Part shown: positions 29,072 to 38,196 of the stretch, one piece after another | Layout: each line of letters begins with the position of its first letter | Numbering within the stretch: position 1 is the stretch's first letter | Assembly: GCF_024347515.1 (NCBI RefSeq) | Contig: NZ_AP025493.1 | Coordinates: 1,612,001-1,676,000, forward strand | Reading direction: 5' to 3' | Origin: Vibrio gigantis | Lineage (GTDB): Bacteria > Pseudomonadota > Gammaproteobacteria > Enterobacterales > Vibrionaceae | Length of the DNA: 64,000 nt | Made by a program: the position numbers and the translations under genes | The notes under the pieces: model-generated | Database searches by the model: none | The model's input: only the letters and a program-made list of their open reading frames with translations | Told to the model about the DNA's origin: nothing

Positions 29072-30988
29072 ATGTTTAAAACTAACTCTCTGAGTATTAA
29101 GCAAAAGGTAGTACTAGGTATTACTTTTGCGGTTCTTGCATCTACGGTCATTGTGGGCGCGATGGCGCAGCAGCAAGCAAGAGATGTATTAAGTCATCGA
29201 TTGATCGATATTGAACTTCCGGGAATGTTAGAGCGAATCAATGGTGAAATTGACAGGGAAGTTTCTCAGTTATTGTTGGCCGCTGAGCAAATTGCTTCAA
29301 ATGAATTTATTTCTGATGCAATCGAGTCTACAGACCGCGATCCAGCGTTAGAGAGTAAGTTGGTTAAACAACTGAATAATGTGCGTAACCAATACAACTT
29401 AAATGATGCTTCAGTAGCGAATCGTCAAACGGCGTATTACTGGAACCAAAATGGCTTCCTACGCCAGCTTAACCAACAACAAGATGGTTGGTTTTTTGGC
29501 TTTACTCAATCTGGGCAGCCAACCATGGTAAGCATGTTCCAAGAAGCTAATGGTGAAGTGAAGATGTTCGCTAACTACCAGCAGCCTTCTGGTCTAGCGA
29601 TGTCTGGTCTATCAAAATCGATGGACGACATGGTGAGCCTTCTTAATGGCTTCAAAATTGAGAATACTGGTTTTGTGTTCTTAACCGACAGCCAAGGTGA
29701 CGTGCAGATTCACCGTGAGCGTTCTCGCAGTGACTCTTCTCTTCAACAACTTTACGGTTCTCAAGCGAGCCAACTTCTGAATAAGTCAGGCTTTAACCTG
29801 ATCACTACGGAAAGCCAAGGCCAAGAACTGTTTGTCGCAAGTTTGTATGTGTCATCAATGGATTGGTTTGTTATTGGTGTGGTTCCAACAGGTGAAGTGT
29901 TTGCTGAGCTCGATGAGACAGCACAAAAGATGCTGATCATGACGGCGGTTGTGGCATTAGCATTTATCTTGATGGGCGTAGTACTAGCGAACAGCATTAC
30001 CCAGCCAATTAAGCTACTGGCTAAGCGTTTCAGTGACCTTGGTGAAGGTGACGGTGACCTTGCGCAGCGCATCGAAGTGAAAGGCAATGATGAAATCGCT
30101 CAGCTTTCAAAAGGCTTCAACGGTTTCATTGAGAAGATTCATGAGTCGATGAAAGAGGTATGCTCTACAAGCCAAGCGCTTCAAGTGGCGGCAGAGAGCG
30201 TTTCTAATAAAGCACACATCACCCACGACAACAGCCAAGAGCAACGAGATCAAACCCTTCAAGTCGTTGCAGCCATTAATCAGATGGGCATGACCATCAG
30301 CGAGATTGCATCGAACGCGGCAACCGCAGCAGAAACGGCAACACAAGCTTCGGGTAACACTGAAGTTGGTCGCTCTGTGGTAAACAAAGCAAAAGACGCA
30401 ATCAGCCGTTTAGCGCAAGATATCGAAAGTACGGGGCAGGTAGTAGAGCAGCTCGCTTCTACAACACAGGATATCGGTTCTATTCTGGGTGTTATTCGTG
30501 ATATTTCAGAGCAAACTAATTTACTCGCATTGAACGCAGCGATTGAAGCCGCACGTGCCGGTGAACAAGGCCGTGGCTTTGCCGTAGTAGCAGATGAAGT
30601 ACGTAACTTAGCAAGTCGCACAGCAGACTCAACGGAAGAGATTCAGAAGATGATCAACCAACTGCAAAGCGATGCTAAAGATGCAGTAACGGCGATGAGT
30701 GCAGGTAAAGTGATTACGCTTGAAGGTGTATCGGCATCGGATGAAGCGGTTGATGTATTGGGTGGTATTTCTGACCGTATCGTTGACATTACCGACCGTA
30801 ACACTCAAGTGGCAACGGCAACGGAAGAGCAATCAACCGTAGTTCATACCATCAACCAGAACATTGAAGAGATCAACGCAATTAACGAAGTGACAACTGG
30901 CACTGCTGAGCAACTTGCTGAAGCGAGCCAAGAGCTTCGAGATCTTTCTTCTCGTCTGGATAAGATGGTTGGTTCGTTTAAGCTTTAA
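29072..30988 (+). CDS. Methyl-accepting chemotaxis protein with dCache-type sensor
   Basis: A 638-residue transducer: membrane helix ~10-30, a ~250-residue periplasmic double-Cache-like domain (YYWNQNGFLRQL, GWFFGFTQSGQPTM, GFVFLTDSQGDVQIHR and MDWFVIGVVPTGEVFAEL are typical strands), second membrane helix (~285-305), HAMP, then the signalling coil with the tip EQTNLLALNAAIEAARAGEQGRGFAVVADEVR. dCache domains commonly bind amino acids or related small molecules; the ligand here is unknown. Single gene with its own terminator. Confidence 0.93.
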   Translation: MFKTNSLSIKQKVVLGITFAVLASTVIVGAMAQQQARDVLSHRLIDIELPGMLERINGEIDREVSQLLLAAEQIASNEFISDAIESTDRDPALESKLVKQLNNVRNQYNLNDASVANRQTAYYWNQNGFLRQLNQQQDGWFFGFTQSGQPTMVSMFQEANGEVKMFANYQQPSGLAMSGLSKSMDDMVSLLNGFKIENTGFVFLTDSQGDVQIHRERSRSDSSLQQLYGSQASQLLNKSGFNLITTESQGQELFVASLYVSSMDWFVIGVVPTGEVFAELDETAQKMLIMTAVVALAFILMGVVLANSITQPIKLLAKRFSDLGEGDGDLAQRIEVKGNDEIAQLSKGFNGFIEKIHESMKEVCSTSQALQVAAESVSNKAHITHDNSQEQRDQTLQVVAAINQMGMTISEIASNAATAAETATQASGNTEVGRSVVNKAKDAISRLAQDIESTGQVVEQLASTTQDIGSILGVIRDISEQTNLLALNAAIEAARAGEQGRGFAVVADEVRNLASRTADSTEEIQKMINQLQSDAKDAVTAMSAGKVITLEGVSASDEAVDVLGGISDRIVDITDRNTQVATATEEQSTVVHTINQNIEEINAINEVTTGTAEQLAEASQELRDLSSRLDKMVGSFKL

Positions 30989-31030
30989 TTCCTTAGATCC
31001 GAAAATGGCTTAGGTTAGGGGCATAGACTA

Positions 31031-31068
31031 AGAGCTGGATTCATTTCATCGTGAATCCGGCTCTTTTT
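31031..31068 (+). terminator. Terminator of dCache chemoreceptor gene
   Basis: AGAGCTGGATTCA pairs with TGAATCCGGCTCT (one G-T step), followed by TTTTTAT. Confidence 0.9.
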
Positions 31069-31196
31069 ATTTATGGGCTTATTTTCTTCTAACTGACTTT
31101 AGCTTGATCTGGTTTCAGGCTTTACTTTCAATCAACCTAGCATCACAGAGCGGAAATGAGTAAAATCTTGTTAGGTTTAATATTTAGGTAAGTATC

Positions 31197-31397
31197 ATGA
31201 GCGATTTTGAAAAAGAACTAGAGCAGATGACTCAAGAGATGGGTGATGAGCCAGAGGTAAAACTGCCATCAATTGAAGAGCAGAAAGCGATCGTTGCTGA
31301 ATTTAAGCGACTAGAAGCTGAAGGCAAACTGACCCCAGAAATATTAGAAGCGCACTTTGGTCAGTTCAACAAGAAGAATGATACGCCAATCCACTAA
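31197..31397 (+). CDS. Small acidic protein of unknown function
   Basis: A 66-residue soluble, highly charged, helix-forming protein (MSDFEKELEQMTQEMG...) with no Cys and no membrane segment. Codon use and amino-acid composition look real, a weak GGTAAG site precedes it and a terminator follows at 31468. No family recognised. Single-gene unit between a chemoreceptor and the maltose genes. Confidence 0.7.
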   Translation: MSDFEKELEQMTQEMGDEPEVKLPSIEEQKAIVAEFKRLEAEGKLTPEILEAHFGQFNKKNDTPIH

Positions 31398-31467
31398 GTT
31401 GACTTAGACAGGTTTCATGTCTGAAAGAAGTGATAATGCGGTTGGGTTTATAGCCTGACTAACAGAT

Positions 31468-31496
31468 AAAGGTCTAGCACGCGCTAGGCCTTTTTT
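31468..31496 (+). terminator. Terminator of small acidic protein gene
   Basis: AAAGGTCTAGC pairs with GCTAGGCCTTT (one G-T), followed by T6. Confidence 0.88.
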
Positions 31497-31528
31497 ATTG
31501 CTTGTTGATTGCAGGTCTGCTCTAAAGA

Positions 31529-31559
31529 AAAATCCCCCTTACAACGTAAGAGGGATTTT
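31529..31559 (-). terminator. Terminator of malK
   Basis: Read on the - strand, AAAATCCCTCTTAC pairs with GTAAGGGGGATTTTT around a short loop and ends in T5. It lies 34 bases after the malK stop. Confidence 0.88.
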
Positions 31560-31592
31560 AATTGGGCAAGTTATATCTTAAAGGCTTGGTGA

Positions 31593-32705
31593 TTAGTCTG
31601 TGCCGTACTCTTTGTATAAACGACGACATGCGCGACCATCGCTGTGGAACAAGTGGCAACGGTGCGCTGGAATACCAATTGCTAGCTTGTCACCAGGTTC
31701 AACCGTTAGCGTGTCTGGTTGACGGTATATGACGTCAGCATCCGCGCTTTCAAGGTTTAGGTAAACTTGAGTTTCGTTACCTAGCTTCTCAACGATCATC
31801 ACTTCACCTTCAATCGTTGCATCACCCGCTTCAGCAGACATCAAGTGCTCAGGACGAACACCCAGAGACATGCGGTCACCTGCATTGACTGTCGTTCCGT
31901 CAACAGGAATCCAGAAAGTCATGCCGTTAGAAAGTTGTACTAATACGCGTTCTGCTTCAGCTTGCTCAATATGTACAGACATAAAGTTCATCTTCGGTGA
32001 ACCAATAAAACCAGCAACGAAACGGTTTTGAGGGTAGTGGTAAAGGTCAAGCGGCTTACCGACTTGAGATACATAACCACCATCAAGAACAACGATCTTA
32101 TCCGCCATTGTCATCGCTTCCACTTGGTCGTGGGTAACGTAGATCATGGTGCAACCAAGCTGGCGTTGTAGTTTCGTGATTTGTGAACGCATTTGAACAC
32201 GAAGTGCAGCATCTAGGTTAGATAGCGGCTCATCAAGCAGAAATACGTTTGGTTGAGAAACCAGAGTACGACCAATTGCAACACGTTGACGTTGACCACC
32301 AGAAAGCGCTTTAGGTTGACGCTCTAATAGGTGACCAAGCTGAAGGATTTCAGCGGCATGCTCAACACGTTTATCAATCTCAGCTTTATCAGCGTTCGCT
32401 AGCTTAAGACCAAAAGACATGTTGTCGTAAAGGTTAAGGTGAGGGTAAAGCGCGTAAGATTGGAATACCATACCTACGCCACGCTTTGATGGCTCAACGT
32501 CGTTCATGCGTTGGTCACCAATGTACAAATCACCAGACGTAATGTCTTCTAGACCTGCGATACAACGTAATAGCGTCGATTTACCACAACCTGATGGTCC
32601 AACGAATACTACGAATTCACCTTCGTTGATGTCTAAGGTTACGTCCTTAGAAATCTGTACATCACCATATGATTTATAAACGTTTTTTAACGTGACACTC
32701 GCCAT
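31593..32705 (-). CDS. malK: Maltose/maltodextrin ABC transporter ATPase
   Basis: A 370-residue ABC ATPase: Walker A GPSGCGKST (36-44), Q-loop VFQSYALYPHL, signature LSGGQRQR, Walker B VFLLDEPLSNLDA and the switch His in VTHDQ. The C-terminal ~135 residues form the OB-type regulatory domain (GVRPEHL) through which MalK of enterobacteria contacts MalT and EIIA-Glc. Divergent from malE, with GAGGA eight bases before the ATG. A homologue for another sugar is conceivable but malE/F/G next door settle it. Confidence 0.95.
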   Translation of the reverse strand: MASVTLKNVYKSYGDVQISKDVTLDINEGEFVVFVGPSGCGKSTLLRCIAGLEDITSGDLYIGDQRMNDVEPSKRGVGMVFQSYALYPHLNLYDNMSFGLKLANADKAEIDKRVEHAAEILQLGHLLERQPKALSGGQRQRVAIGRTLVSQPNVFLLDEPLSNLDAALRVQMRSQITKLQRQLGCTMIYVTHDQVEAMTMADKIVVLDGGYVSQVGKPLDLYHYPQNRFVAGFIGSPKMNFMSVHIEQAEAERVLVQLSNGMTFWIPVDGTTVNAGDRMSLGVRPEHLMSAEAGDATIEGEVMIVEKLGNETQVYLNLESADADVIYRQPDTLTVEPGDKLAIGIPAHRCHLFHSDGRACRRLYKEYGTD

Positions 32706-33089
32706 CTAGCTTGTCCTCGATCGATCAAATTTTAAGTTTTACTGCTTATCATTATAAGAAATTTTTGGTTCAGCAGTAACTGTAGGAATTGGTAAGTATT
32801 GAGTGAGTAAGAAAAAAGTGGGTGAGACTTGGTTTCTTTAACCAAGCCCACCCATCATAGCCAAACTGATGCCCATTTCCCCCACATCCAGCTAAACCTC
32901 CCCCGTGATTCCATCACAGATTTAGCTCGATGCTAATATCAGGCACCAGCGGGCAGTGAAGCCAACTAAATGAATAATGCGTCAACGCATAACACTTGCC
33001 GGTAAAGGGTTCTTACTATCCACTCTTGGATGAATGCAGTTTCGGTGAATTGGCGTAAGGGTACATCCTCCTAATGGAAAATTAACAAG

Positions 33090-33110
33090 GGGGAGTAGGA
33101 GGGGAGGAGT
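33090..33110 (+). promoter_or_regulatory. Tandem MalT-box-like sites
   Basis: GGGGAGTAGG at 33090 and GGGGAGGAGT at 33101 each match the MalT box GGGGA(T/G)GAGG at 9 of 10 positions, as direct repeats 11 bases apart. MalT is the maltotriose-dependent activator of mal genes; its gene is not in the window. Confidence 0.55.
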
Positions 33111-33167
33111 AGATAAATGGGGTTATTAATAATTGGCGATCCAGTTCAAATAAATCCACCACATAAC

Positions 33168-33183
33168 GGTGATGTTGATCACG
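33168..33183. promoter_or_regulatory. CRP-site candidate in malK-malE region
   Basis: GGTGA-TGTTGA-TCACG matches TGTGA-N6-TCACA at 8 of 10 positions with the correct six-base spacer. Catabolite control of mal promoters is well established. Confidence 0.5.
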
Positions 33184-33369
33184 ATGAGTATGTGTTTTGT
33201 GATTTCAGTCTCTAATCTGACCGGATGGCGATCACGAATTTAAGCCATAATAGCTAGGGCGTAGTGGCTAGGATGATGAGCTAGGGTCTGTTTTCTCAGA
33301 TCATAACCTCCGAAAACTGGCTCGTCTTGGTAGATGTGCCCTACGTATAAATATAAAAAGGATATTCAC

Positions 33370-34554
33370 ATGAAAAACGCTCTAAGCGCTGTAGCTCTAG
33401 GTACATTAGTTGCTCTGGGTTCTTTTGGTGCAAACGCTGCTATCGAAGAAGGACAACTAACAATCTGGGTAGGTGGTGATAAAGCTTACGAAGGCATGGC
33501 TGAAGTAGGTAAACGCTTTGAAGAAGATACTGGCGTTAAAGTAACAGTCGCTTTCCCTGACAAACTAGAAGAGAAATTCTCTCAAGTTGCAGCGGCTGGT
33601 GACGGCCCAGACATGATTTTCTACGCACACGACCGTTTTGGTGGTTTTGCGGAAGCGGGTCTTCTTGTTGATATCAAACCTTCTAAAGAAACTAAAGAAG
33701 GTATCGTAGACTTTGCATGGGACGCTGTTTCATACGAAGGTAAAACAATCGCATACCCTGTTGCTGTTGAGTCAGTTTCTCTAATTTATAACAAAGCGCT
33801 TGTTCCTAACCCACCTAAGTCTTGGGAAGAGATCCCAGCACTTAACGCTGAGCTTCAAAAAGATGGCAAGAAAGCGATCATGTGGCCTCTACGTGGCGGC
33901 GCTTACTTCACATGGCCTCTACTTGCAGCTGACGGCGGTTACGCATTCAAACAAACGGCTGAAGGCTACGACATTAAAGATGCGGGTGTAGCGTCTGACG
34001 GTGTTCAGAAGTCACTAGGTTTCATCGAGAAGATGGTTCAAGACAAAGTTATCTCTGCAGACATGGATTACTCAGTTGCTGAGTCTGAATTCGTTGCGGG
34101 TAACGTTGCAATGACAATCAACGGCCCTTGGGGCTGGGCAAACATCGAGAAAGCAGGCGTAGACTACGGTGTAACAACGCTACCTAAATTCAACGGTAAA
34201 GCGTCTAAACCTTTCGTTGGTGTATGGGCTGGTGGTATCAGCACTGCTTCTCCAAACCGCGACCTAGCGGTTGAGTTCATGGAAAACTACCTACTAACTG
34301 ATGAAGGTATGAAGAGCCTAAATGACGACAAGCCACTTGGCGCTGTTGCTCTTAACTCTTTCCAACGTCAACTAGACAGCGATACTCGTATTGCAGCAAC
34401 AATGGACAACGCGATGAACGGCGAAATCATGCCTAACATCCCTCAGTTCACTACATTCTGGTACAGCATGGAAGAAGCTATCGGCAACGTAGTTGATGGT
34501 CGCCAAACTGTTGACCAAGCATTAAAAGCTGCTGAAGGTCGTATGACTAAGTAA
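33370..34554 (+). CDS. malE: Maltose-binding periplasmic protein
   Basis: A 394-residue binding protein. The start at 33370 gives a clean signal peptide (MKNALSAVALGTLVALGSFGANA) behind AAGGAT; the longer frame from 33334 would add an unlikely polar extension. Mature sequence EGQLTIWVGGDKAYEGMAEVGKRFEED and VAVESVSLIYNKAL, WGWANIEKAGVDYGV and FWYSMEEAIGNVVDGRQTVDQALKAA are diagnostic of MalE. It delivers maltose and maltodextrins to MalFGK2 and probably serves chemotaxis too. Confidence 0.96.
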   Translation: MKNALSAVALGTLVALGSFGANAAIEEGQLTIWVGGDKAYEGMAEVGKRFEEDTGVKVTVAFPDKLEEKFSQVAAAGDGPDMIFYAHDRFGGFAEAGLLVDIKPSKETKEGIVDFAWDAVSYEGKTIAYPVAVESVSLIYNKALVPNPPKSWEEIPALNAELQKDGKKAIMWPLRGGAYFTWPLLAADGGYAFKQTAEGYDIKDAGVASDGVQKSLGFIEKMVQDKVISADMDYSVAESEFVAGNVAMTINGPWGWANIEKAGVDYGVTTLPKFNGKASKPFVGVWAGGISTASPNRDLAVEFMENYLLTDEGMKSLNDDKPLGAVALNSFQRQLDSDTRIAATMDNAMNGEIMPNIPQFTTFWYSMEEAIGNVVDGRQTVDQALKAAEGRMTK

Positions 34555-34571
34555 CAACCAAGCACTACCTT

Positions 34572-34600
34572 TAAGGAGGGGGCAACCTCTCCTTACTTTT
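34572..34600 (+). terminator. Attenuating hairpin between malE and malF
   Basis: TAAGGAG and CTCCTTA arms with an internal GG/CC pair form a stem followed by CTTTTCTATTTTT. As in other binding-protein operons, it probably lowers malF/malG expression relative to malE. Confidence 0.7.
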
Positions 34601-34633
34601 CTATTTTTATCTATATCGCTAGCAGGTTCCTCT

Positions 34634-36205
34634 ATGCAGTCAGTTCAAGGTACAGATGCTATCCCAGCACCATCAAGCCTTCCAGGCAGTAAAAGCGTCT
34701 TCATCAAATGGGGGTTGCTTGGTAGCGTTGGCTTAATTAACGGCTACGCTACAATTCTAATGTATTCTCGCGGTGAGCTCGCTTTTGCGCTGCTTACAGT
34801 GATCTTAACGGCTTTGGCACTTTACATTTTTGGTAGTAAGAAAACTTACGCCCACCGTTATATTTACCCAGGTATTGCCGGAATGATCTTGTTCATTCTT
34901 TTCCCATTGGCATACACCGTAGGGCTTGCGTTTACAAACTACAGCGCAAAAAACCAGCTTTCTTTAGAACGAACTCAAACCGTTCTTTTAGATCGCACCT
35001 TCCAAAGTGGTGATAGCTACCCATTCACTTTGTACAAGACAGACGACGGCCACCAGATCGTGGTTAAAGATGGCGACCAACTGTTAGCAACTGACGTATT
35101 TTCTCTAGACAATATGATAGTGACAGAAATGGACCTGTCTGCGATCGAGTCTGCGCAAGGTGAAAAAGAGAAGATTAAAGCGATCATCCAAAACCGAGCA
35201 GCGATCAGTGGTGTTGATTTTAATCTACCAAATGGTGATGACATCCGCATGAGTGGCTTACGTAAGTTTGCTTCTGTTGCTCCGCTTTACACACTACAAG
35301 ACGATGAAGAAACGTTAATCAACAATGAAACGGGTGAAGTTCTCAAGCCAAATATGGATGTGGGTTTCTACCAACCTGTTGATGCAAACGGTGAGTTTAC
35401 GGGTAATACCATCTCTCCAGGTTTTGTGGTTAGCATTGGCACGCACAACTTTGAACGTGTATGGAAAGATGATGGCATCAAAGAACCTTTCATCAGTATC
35501 TTTATATGGACGGTTATTTTCTCGGTATGTACTGTGGCGTTCACACTGGTTATCGGCCTTGTGCTTGCAAACATCGTACAGTGGGAAGAGCTGAAAGGTC
35601 GTTCTATCTATCGTGTTCTACTGATTCTGCCTTACGCCGTACCAGCGTTCATCTCGATTCTTATCTTTAAGGGTCTATTCAACCAGAGCTTTGGTGAGAT
35701 CAACATGGTGCTTGAGAATATCTTCGGCTTGAGCCCGAACTGGTTCTCAGATCCGATTCTTGCGAAAACCATGGTGTTGATTGTTAACACATGGCTAGGC
35801 TTCCCTTACATGATGATTCTATGTATGGGTCTACTTAAAGCGATTCCTGATGATTTATACGAAGCGTCAGCGATCGATGGTGCGAACTTCCTTGATAACT
35901 TCAAGCGCATTACGTTCCCATTGATGATTAAACCGCTTACACCGCTATTGATTGCAGCGTTTGCCTTTAACTTCAACAACTTTGTAATGATTCAACTATT
36001 GACGAACGGTGGCCCGAACATGATTGGTACTTCTGAGCCAGCGGGTTACACAGACTTGCTTGTAAGCTACACCTACCGAATTGCATTCGAAGGCGGCGGC
36101 GGTCAAGACTTCGGTCTAGCAAGTGCTATCGCAACGCTTATCTTCCTATTGGTTGGTGCACTAGCGTTACTAAACCTTCGTTTCACTAAACTGTCTCAAG
36201 ATTAA
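34634..36205 (+). CDS. malF: Maltose ABC transporter permease MalF
   Basis: A 523-residue permease with the MalF layout: N-terminal helices, a long periplasmic P2 loop (about residues 100-270), then the six-helix core. The coupling EAA motif is DDLYEASAIDGANFLDNFKRITFPLM. NNGGPNMIGTSEPAGYTDLLVSYTYR-type sequence near the end is characteristic. Pairs with MalG. Confidence 0.95.
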   Translation: MQSVQGTDAIPAPSSLPGSKSVFIKWGLLGSVGLINGYATILMYSRGELAFALLTVILTALALYIFGSKKTYAHRYIYPGIAGMILFILFPLAYTVGLAFTNYSAKNQLSLERTQTVLLDRTFQSGDSYPFTLYKTDDGHQIVVKDGDQLLATDVFSLDNMIVTEMDLSAIESAQGEKEKIKAIIQNRAAISGVDFNLPNGDDIRMSGLRKFASVAPLYTLQDDEETLINNETGEVLKPNMDVGFYQPVDANGEFTGNTISPGFVVSIGTHNFERVWKDDGIKEPFISIFIWTVIFSVCTVAFTLVIGLVLANIVQWEELKGRSIYRVLLILPYAVPAFISILIFKGLFNQSFGEINMVLENIFGLSPNWFSDPILAKTMVLIVNTWLGFPYMMILCMGLLKAIPDDLYEASAIDGANFLDNFKRITFPLMIKPLTPLLIAAFAFNFNNFVMIQLLTNGGPNMIGTSEPAGYTDLLVSYTYRIAFEGGGGQDFGLASAIATLIFLLVGALALLNLRFTKLSQD

Positions 36206-36216
36206 GGAGCACGACA

Positions 36217-37107
36217 ATGGCTATGGTACAAGGTAAAGGCCTTAAATACCGAGTATGGGCAACGCATGCAGTGTTGTGGTGCTTCTTGGCAATGATTATC
36301 TTCCCACTACTGATGATTATCGCAATCTCATTCCGTGAAGGTAACTTCGCAACGGGTAGCTTGATTCCGGATAATCCATCTTTGGAGCACTGGAAGCTAG
36401 CATTGGGAATTTCAGTAACGAACGCAGATGGCTCGGTAACGCCACCTCCATTTCCTGTTCTAACTTGGTTATGGAACTCGGTTAAAGTAGCGGGTGTTAC
36501 GTCTATTTTGATTGTGGCATTGTCTACGACATCGGCTTACGCATTTGCGCGTATGCGCTTCAAGGGTAAAGAAACAATCTTGAAAGCGATGATGATTTTC
36601 CAGATGTTCCCAGCAGTACTGGCTCTAGTCGCTATCTACGCGTTGTTTGACAAGCTTGGTCAGTACATCCCGTTCTTAGGCTTGAACACACATGGCGGTC
36701 TAATCTTCTCTTACCTTGGTGGTATTGCGCTGCACGTTTGGACTATTAAGGGTTACTTTGAGACGATTGATAACTCACTGGAAGAAGCTGCGGCGTTGGA
36801 TGGTGCAACGCCTTGGCAAGCATTCAGACTGGTTCTATTACCGCTGTCTGTGCCAATTCTAGCAGTTGTGTTTATCCTATCTTTCATTGCGACAGTTGGT
36901 GAAGTTCCAGTAGCTTCTATTCTGTTAACTGATGTGAACTCTTATACGCTAGCAGTAGGTATGCAGCAGTACCTATACCCTCAGAACTACCTATGGGGTG
37001 ACTTTGCGGCGGCGGCTGTACTATCAGCACTTCCGATTACTATCGTGTTCTTACTTGCTCAACGTTGGTTAGTTGGCGGTTTGACGGCAGGTGGTGTAAA
37101 AGGATAA
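36217..37107 (+). CDS. malG: Maltose ABC transporter permease MalG
   Basis: A 296-residue permease with six membrane segments, coupling loop NSLEEAAALDGATPWQAFRLVLLPL, and the MalG C-terminus LVGGLTAGGVKG, which in E. coli reaches into MalK near the ATP sites. It starts 11 bases after malF behind AAGGAG. A stem-loop follows at 37131. Confidence 0.96.
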   Translation: MAMVQGKGLKYRVWATHAVLWCFLAMIIFPLLMIIAISFREGNFATGSLIPDNPSLEHWKLALGISVTNADGSVTPPPFPVLTWLWNSVKVAGVTSILIVALSTTSAYAFARMRFKGKETILKAMMIFQMFPAVLALVAIYALFDKLGQYIPFLGLNTHGGLIFSYLGGIALHVWTIKGYFETIDNSLEEAAALDGATPWQAFRLVLLPLSVPILAVVFILSFIATVGEVPVASILLTDVNSYTLAVGMQQYLYPQNYLWGDFAAAAVLSALPITIVFLLAQRWLVGGLTAGGVKG

Positions 37108-37130
37108 GCTATACCCTATAAGAAAGACAA

Positions 37131-37153
37131 AGAGCGACCTTTTAGGTCGCTCT
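37131..37153 (+). terminator. Hairpin after malG
   Basis: AGAGCGACCT pairs perfectly with AGGTCGCTCT around TTT. The downstream T run is poor (TATATTGGCATTTTT), so termination may be incomplete. Confidence 0.7.
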
Positions 37154-37189
37154 ATATTGGCATTTTTATTACATCATTTGGTTTGGCCG

Positions 37190-37309
37190 CCGATCAGTAA
37201 TAAAAATAACCCTCAGGTTACGCATAGCTGGCTACTAATCAGGTTCCTTACGCTATTAATGATTAGTGGTTTTTGTAACTCTAACCCAGGTATTTACTTG
37301 GGTTTTTTT
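37190..37309 (+). ncRNA. Candidate intergenic small RNA downstream of malG
   Basis: After the malG hairpin, two further structures lie in a row with no believable ORF: a stem ACTAATCA (37234-37241) / TGATTAGT (37260-37267), then AACCCAGGTA / TACTTGGGTT (37283-37302) followed by seven T, a strong terminator. A second terminator so close to the first has no gene to serve on this strand unless a short RNA starts between them. The 5' end is a guess. Confidence 0.4.
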
Positions 37310-37693
37310 ATGCCTGCTGTTTTTAATCTTACTTTTGTGTCAGCTTTACTCGTCAACAGTGTGCCCAGCGTAAATTTTGTGTTTATAACGGCTTGAGCAT
37401 TCAAAGTTTCGAGTCACTTCTCTCCTAAATATCGACCACATCATCCCGGTTACTTGAGGAAATGAACTAGTCTTACAAATCAGACATTCAGTATAAGGGG
37501 CTATTGGTCTATTGATATATTGCTAATATTCCATTGCGTGATACTTCAATGATTTGTATGCAACAACTACTGAAATTGCATAAAAAATGGATATAGACAC
37601 AATTGTGTATTTTAGAGTTTTTCTCGTTATTTATTGTGTTTATATAAGTTATCTGGGGTATGTATTTTGTGAAGTGTTTGGTTGAATATTGAG
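37310..37693. other. AT-rich intergenic stretch
   Basis: No ORF with a ribosome site and no structure beyond weak AT-rich palindromes. It separates the candidate small RNA from a small gene on the opposite strand. Confidence 0.5.
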
Positions 37694-37966
37694 TTAGAAC
37701 TCTTTACTTGAAGGAGCACATCCAAGGTGTTGCAGTAGTACATAGATACTTTCTTGATCCAGTGCCACGCGACGAAACAAGTCCGCAAACGTCGAGTCAC
37801 CACCGAAGCACGTCTGGATGTAGTGATTAATTTCATTACTGTCGTAGCCCTCGACGTACAAGGTTCTAACCCATTGATACTCAACAGCCTTCAAATTGTT
37901 CAGTGTAGCTTCGCTAAGAGTGGGGCGTGTAACGCTCAAGTGTGGCTCCGGGAAATTCAAATACAT
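37694..37966 (-). CDS. Hypothetical protein
   Basis: A 90-residue soluble protein with balanced composition (MYLNFPEPHLSVTRPTLSEA... ending LGCAPSSKEF). Two alternative frames overlap it, but this one has the most protein-like composition, with ordinary spacing of hydrophobic and charged residues. The ribosome site is weak. No family recognised, no signal peptide or membrane segment. Confidence 0.5.
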   Translation of the reverse strand: MYLNFPEPHLSVTRPTLSEATLNNLKAVEYQWVRTLYVEGYDSNEINHYIQTCFGGDSTFADLFRRVALDQESIYVLLQHLGCAPSSKEF

Positions 37967-38136
37967 CCATTATGATTGGCGGTATTTAATCAGAGCTAAA
38001 TGACGACTTTATGACAGTCAAAATAATTCTTTGAACTCGTGTTGATTCATTTCAACCTTTGGCTGAGTATCACGCTCTTATTGCCGCATGGGGCAACTGG
38101 TTTGGCTGTGTAGAGCGCTAAGGTATCAAATAAATC

Positions 38137-38160
38137 AATGCCAAGCAGGTGCTTGGCATT
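38137..38160 (-). terminator. Terminator after thioesterase gene
   Basis: AATGCCAAGC and GCTTGGCATT form a perfect 10-base stem with a 4-base loop. On the - strand it is followed by GATTTATTTG. It lies 37 bases after the thioesterase stop. Confidence 0.8.
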
Positions 38161-38196
38161 GTAATAAGGTTTGTAGGGGGCAGTCGTTGGTGGGCC

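Larger units (their letters stand above)
32706..33369. other. malK-malE divergent regulatory region
   Basis: A 664-base space with no credible ORF. It contains MalT-box-like sites (33090-33110; core GGATGA also at 33028-33033 and 33271-33276), a CRP-like dyad (33168-33183) and AAGGAT before malE. This layout resembles the malK/malE control region of enterobacteria, where several MalT and CRP sites act on both promoters. Confidence 0.7.

Noticed and set aside
37157..37396. 79-codon + strand frame after malG
   Set aside because: It runs through two hairpins and a terminator, has no ribosome site and an odd composition.
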